From the NCBI GenBank assembly GCA_013365325.1, contig JABVXV010000012.1:434001-498000 (forward strand): DNA of 64,000 nucleotides, read 5' to 3'. The stretch comes from Dipetalonema caudispina. Its lineage: Eukaryota; Nematoda; Chromadorea; Rhabditida; Onchocercidae. The notes under the pieces were generated by a model. That model ran no database searches. It saw nothing but the letters and a program-made list of their open reading frames with translations, and had not been told where the DNA came from. Below, piece by piece: positions 61,764-64,000 of this stretch. How positions within the stretch are numbered: the stretch's first letter is position 1; each line of letters opens with the position of its first letter. The position numbers and the translations under genes are program-made.

Positions 61764-64000
61764 CTTCAAGTGCCTTCTAATTTTGATTCTTAAAAACAGG
61801 AATAATTAAACAAAAACTAAAAGAAAAAAAGAAACGATAGATCAAATTCATTTTGACATTATGAAGTTGCTGAGAATATTCAATTAGCTCGATAATTAGA
61901 CCTGGTATCAACTTGAAATCATAATTTAGTTCAATTTGCAAGGTACATCAAGCTCTACTGATTCCATTATTTCAAATTTGATCCACGATTCAAAGAAAAA
62001 AGGTTACAGAAAACGTTTAAAGATCATTGATCACATAACAATAGCTGTGATATAATATTTCGCGGTGGTGGTAATAATGAGATAAATGGTACACTGTCCA
62101 TTTGTCCTACATTTTCATGATAAAATTTAACATTTGATAAAAGAGATTATTGTGACACGTCAGTTTCACGATCGCAGTGCATTAATCAGCATGCCCATAA
62201 TATTCATTATAGAAATAAAGCAATAATAGGTGCATTGTACATTAAAGATAAAGCAATAATAGTTCATCCAAGTTATACCGGTCTATATAGTTTCAGTTTA
62301 CTGACTTCGGAAGGTCGTGTTCATACACATGATTTTCTACAAAAATTATAACTTGATGTTTTACTCACTCGTGTGTTCCTTCCGGATGCATACATTTCTA
62401 CTTTCATCGTTTATATTGTATTGTCTTAAAATAATGAAAGAAAAGAAAATCAATTCCAAACCTTGGATTTTCCTAAATTATTCTCTATCTGACATTTAAA
62501 AGCACATGATGGGAAGTTTAACAAGGTTTCAATGAGACATACTGTATTGTCTTAAAATTCAATGCCGAGTTCAAACATGCCATTTAATTTCTTCCTGTTA
62601 GAACATTAATATTACTATACAATATTTAATTATCATGAAGTCAGCACAAAATGTTATTTAAAATAAGCAGTAACCTTCAAATTATTGGGGGGACGAAAAT
62701 ACCCACCATTCCCAAAACATAATTCCCGTTACAGACCTTTACATCTGATCTCCAAAGATTCGGCGATCGTAACAATCGCCAACAGTTACTATCAGAAAGA
62801 ACTGATATTGTTCAAAAATTACAACATGAAACGTTACCACAATTGTCATAAAACTTTTTCTAGCACAAGAGCGAATACTAAAAAACCAAATTGGTAATTT
62901 GCTTTGATGATCAGTCTTTCCATTCTGCGCTTTTGAAAACTTTGCCAAAAAGCTGTAGTCTCTTTTACATTAGGATATACACCGTTTACTAATTTTTTAA
63001 AATGGTTATTATTCAAAAACATCCCATTTTACCTGTTCTCCCTCACACCTCTCAATTTTTTGCCAACAAATTCTGGTCAGAAACGTTTTATGTTCCAACT
63101 TTGTCTAATGAAGACAATGTTTATTTCAAACCTGCATCAAAATTCAAAATCGCTTTGAAATTAAAGTGTTATCACAAACCTAACCGCTCACAAGACGAAA
63201 GAAACACCGTTGATTTTCGATCTTCACCTAATTAACTGCCAAACGGATAATCTCACATCTCATATGTACCTCATTCATTTCCACCTACAACCACATATCG
63301 ATGACAGATTGCAAAATTCAGTATTAGATGTTTTCTTTCACTGTGCAAAAAAAAAAAAAGAAAAAAGAGAACACTGAAATGACAAATTGTTCATGCATTG
63401 AAACTAATATACACAAAGAGAGACAAAAGCAAAGAAATGTGACCCTGTGAGGTAGATATACAGAAAAACGAATTAATAATATAAAATGTATAACAACCGG
63501 AAAAAAAAAAACGTAAGTTTATAAGATAATTGAAAAAATTCACCATTACAACTTCATCAAAAATTTATTGATAAACGCCAGAAAACTATAACTGAATAAA
63601 TAAGAACCATCTAGATGAGAAGAAACACATGAGAAAAACGGGACAAGGTTTATCAGTGTATTTTAAAACAAATCAAAAAAAAATAGCACTTGCATAAGTG
63701 TACTTCTTAGTTTCCCGTCATACTCGGGGTTTTCTGTTTATCCGGATTCTTCTTATTTGTTCGATAACGATTCTTGCAGCGAATTCCCAAATTTTTGTTC
63801 GGTTATTAATATTTAAATTGTAGTGGTGAATTTTTCCAATAGTTGGAAATAAGTTGTTGAGCAGACAACCCGTAACCAACTACTCAAGTTTTTTTTTTTG
63901 AATATATAGGTTATAATCGGCAGGAAAGATTTGATTTGAAATCAGATTTCGGCAAAATGATTTCAAGTTCAATTTATGCCGAAACAGTATCAGTTGTATA
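61764..64000. other. Right end of the window, no supported gene
   Basis: This AT-rich stretch lies upstream of the lipocalin-like gene and presumably contains its promoter. The open frames at 62.7-62.9 and 63.0-63.2 kb lack splice signals and conserved motifs. Confidence 0.5.

Overview
The window is eukaryotic nuclear DNA. It is AT-rich, introns are mostly 0.1-1.4 kb with GT...TTTCAG-type ends, and several genes have a splice acceptor directly in front of their first ATG, as expected of spliced-leader trans-splicing. The recognisable proteins (UNC-115 with three LIM domains and a villin headpiece, a 212-residue KDEL receptor, a six-CCCH-finger Unkempt, PGAP1, a low-molecular-weight phosphotyrosine phosphatase, a PTRHD1-type protein) and the intron sizes suggest a parasitic clade III nematode, probably a filarial worm. 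The genus cannot be told from the sequence alone. All gene models were read by eye, joining exons with compatible phases.

Layout. 0-5 kb: the last exon of a plus-strand gene, and facing it exons of an unrecognised one-span membrane protein on the minus strand. 5-17.9 kb: a long AT-rich stretch with no supported coding exon but several foldbacks, including a near-perfect 39-bp hairpin at 16.3 kb. 17.9-19.8 kb: a complete three-exon gene for a Ly6/three-finger type I membrane protein (+). 19.8-23.3 kb: no gene seen. 23.3-26.1 kb: an LMW-PTP gene followed downstream by a PTRHD1 gene (both minus), a likely two-gene operon. 27.2-33.8 kb: unc-115/abLIM (+, 12 exons, about 641 aa). 33.8-38.5 kb: intergenic. 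38.5-40.9 kb: KDEL receptor (minus, 6 exons, complete). 40.9-43.9 kb: shared upstream region of two divergent genes. 43.9-48.5 kb: unkempt (+, 13 exons, 699 aa). 48.5-50.5 kb: convergent intergenic stretch. 50.5-56.1 kb: PGAP1 (minus, about 15 exons, ending in a KKxx signal). 56.2-56.4 kb: a tightly linked small two-span membrane protein ORF (minus). 57.7-61.8 kb: a secreted lipocalin-like protein (minus). 61.8-64 kb: nothing supported.

Themes. Two neighbours serve the early secretory pathway: PGAP1 remodels GPI anchors in the ER, and the KDEL receptor retrieves ER proteins. UNC-115 links to actin in neurons and Unkempt is an RNA-binding translational regulator. I did not find a novel multi-gene system. 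The most interesting signals are the 16.3-kb hairpin, the compact small-membrane-protein/PGAP1 arrangement, the GC-AG intron and missing RING domain in unkempt, the unresolved PGAP1 splice junction, and two secreted or surface proteins (Ly6-like, lipocalin-like).
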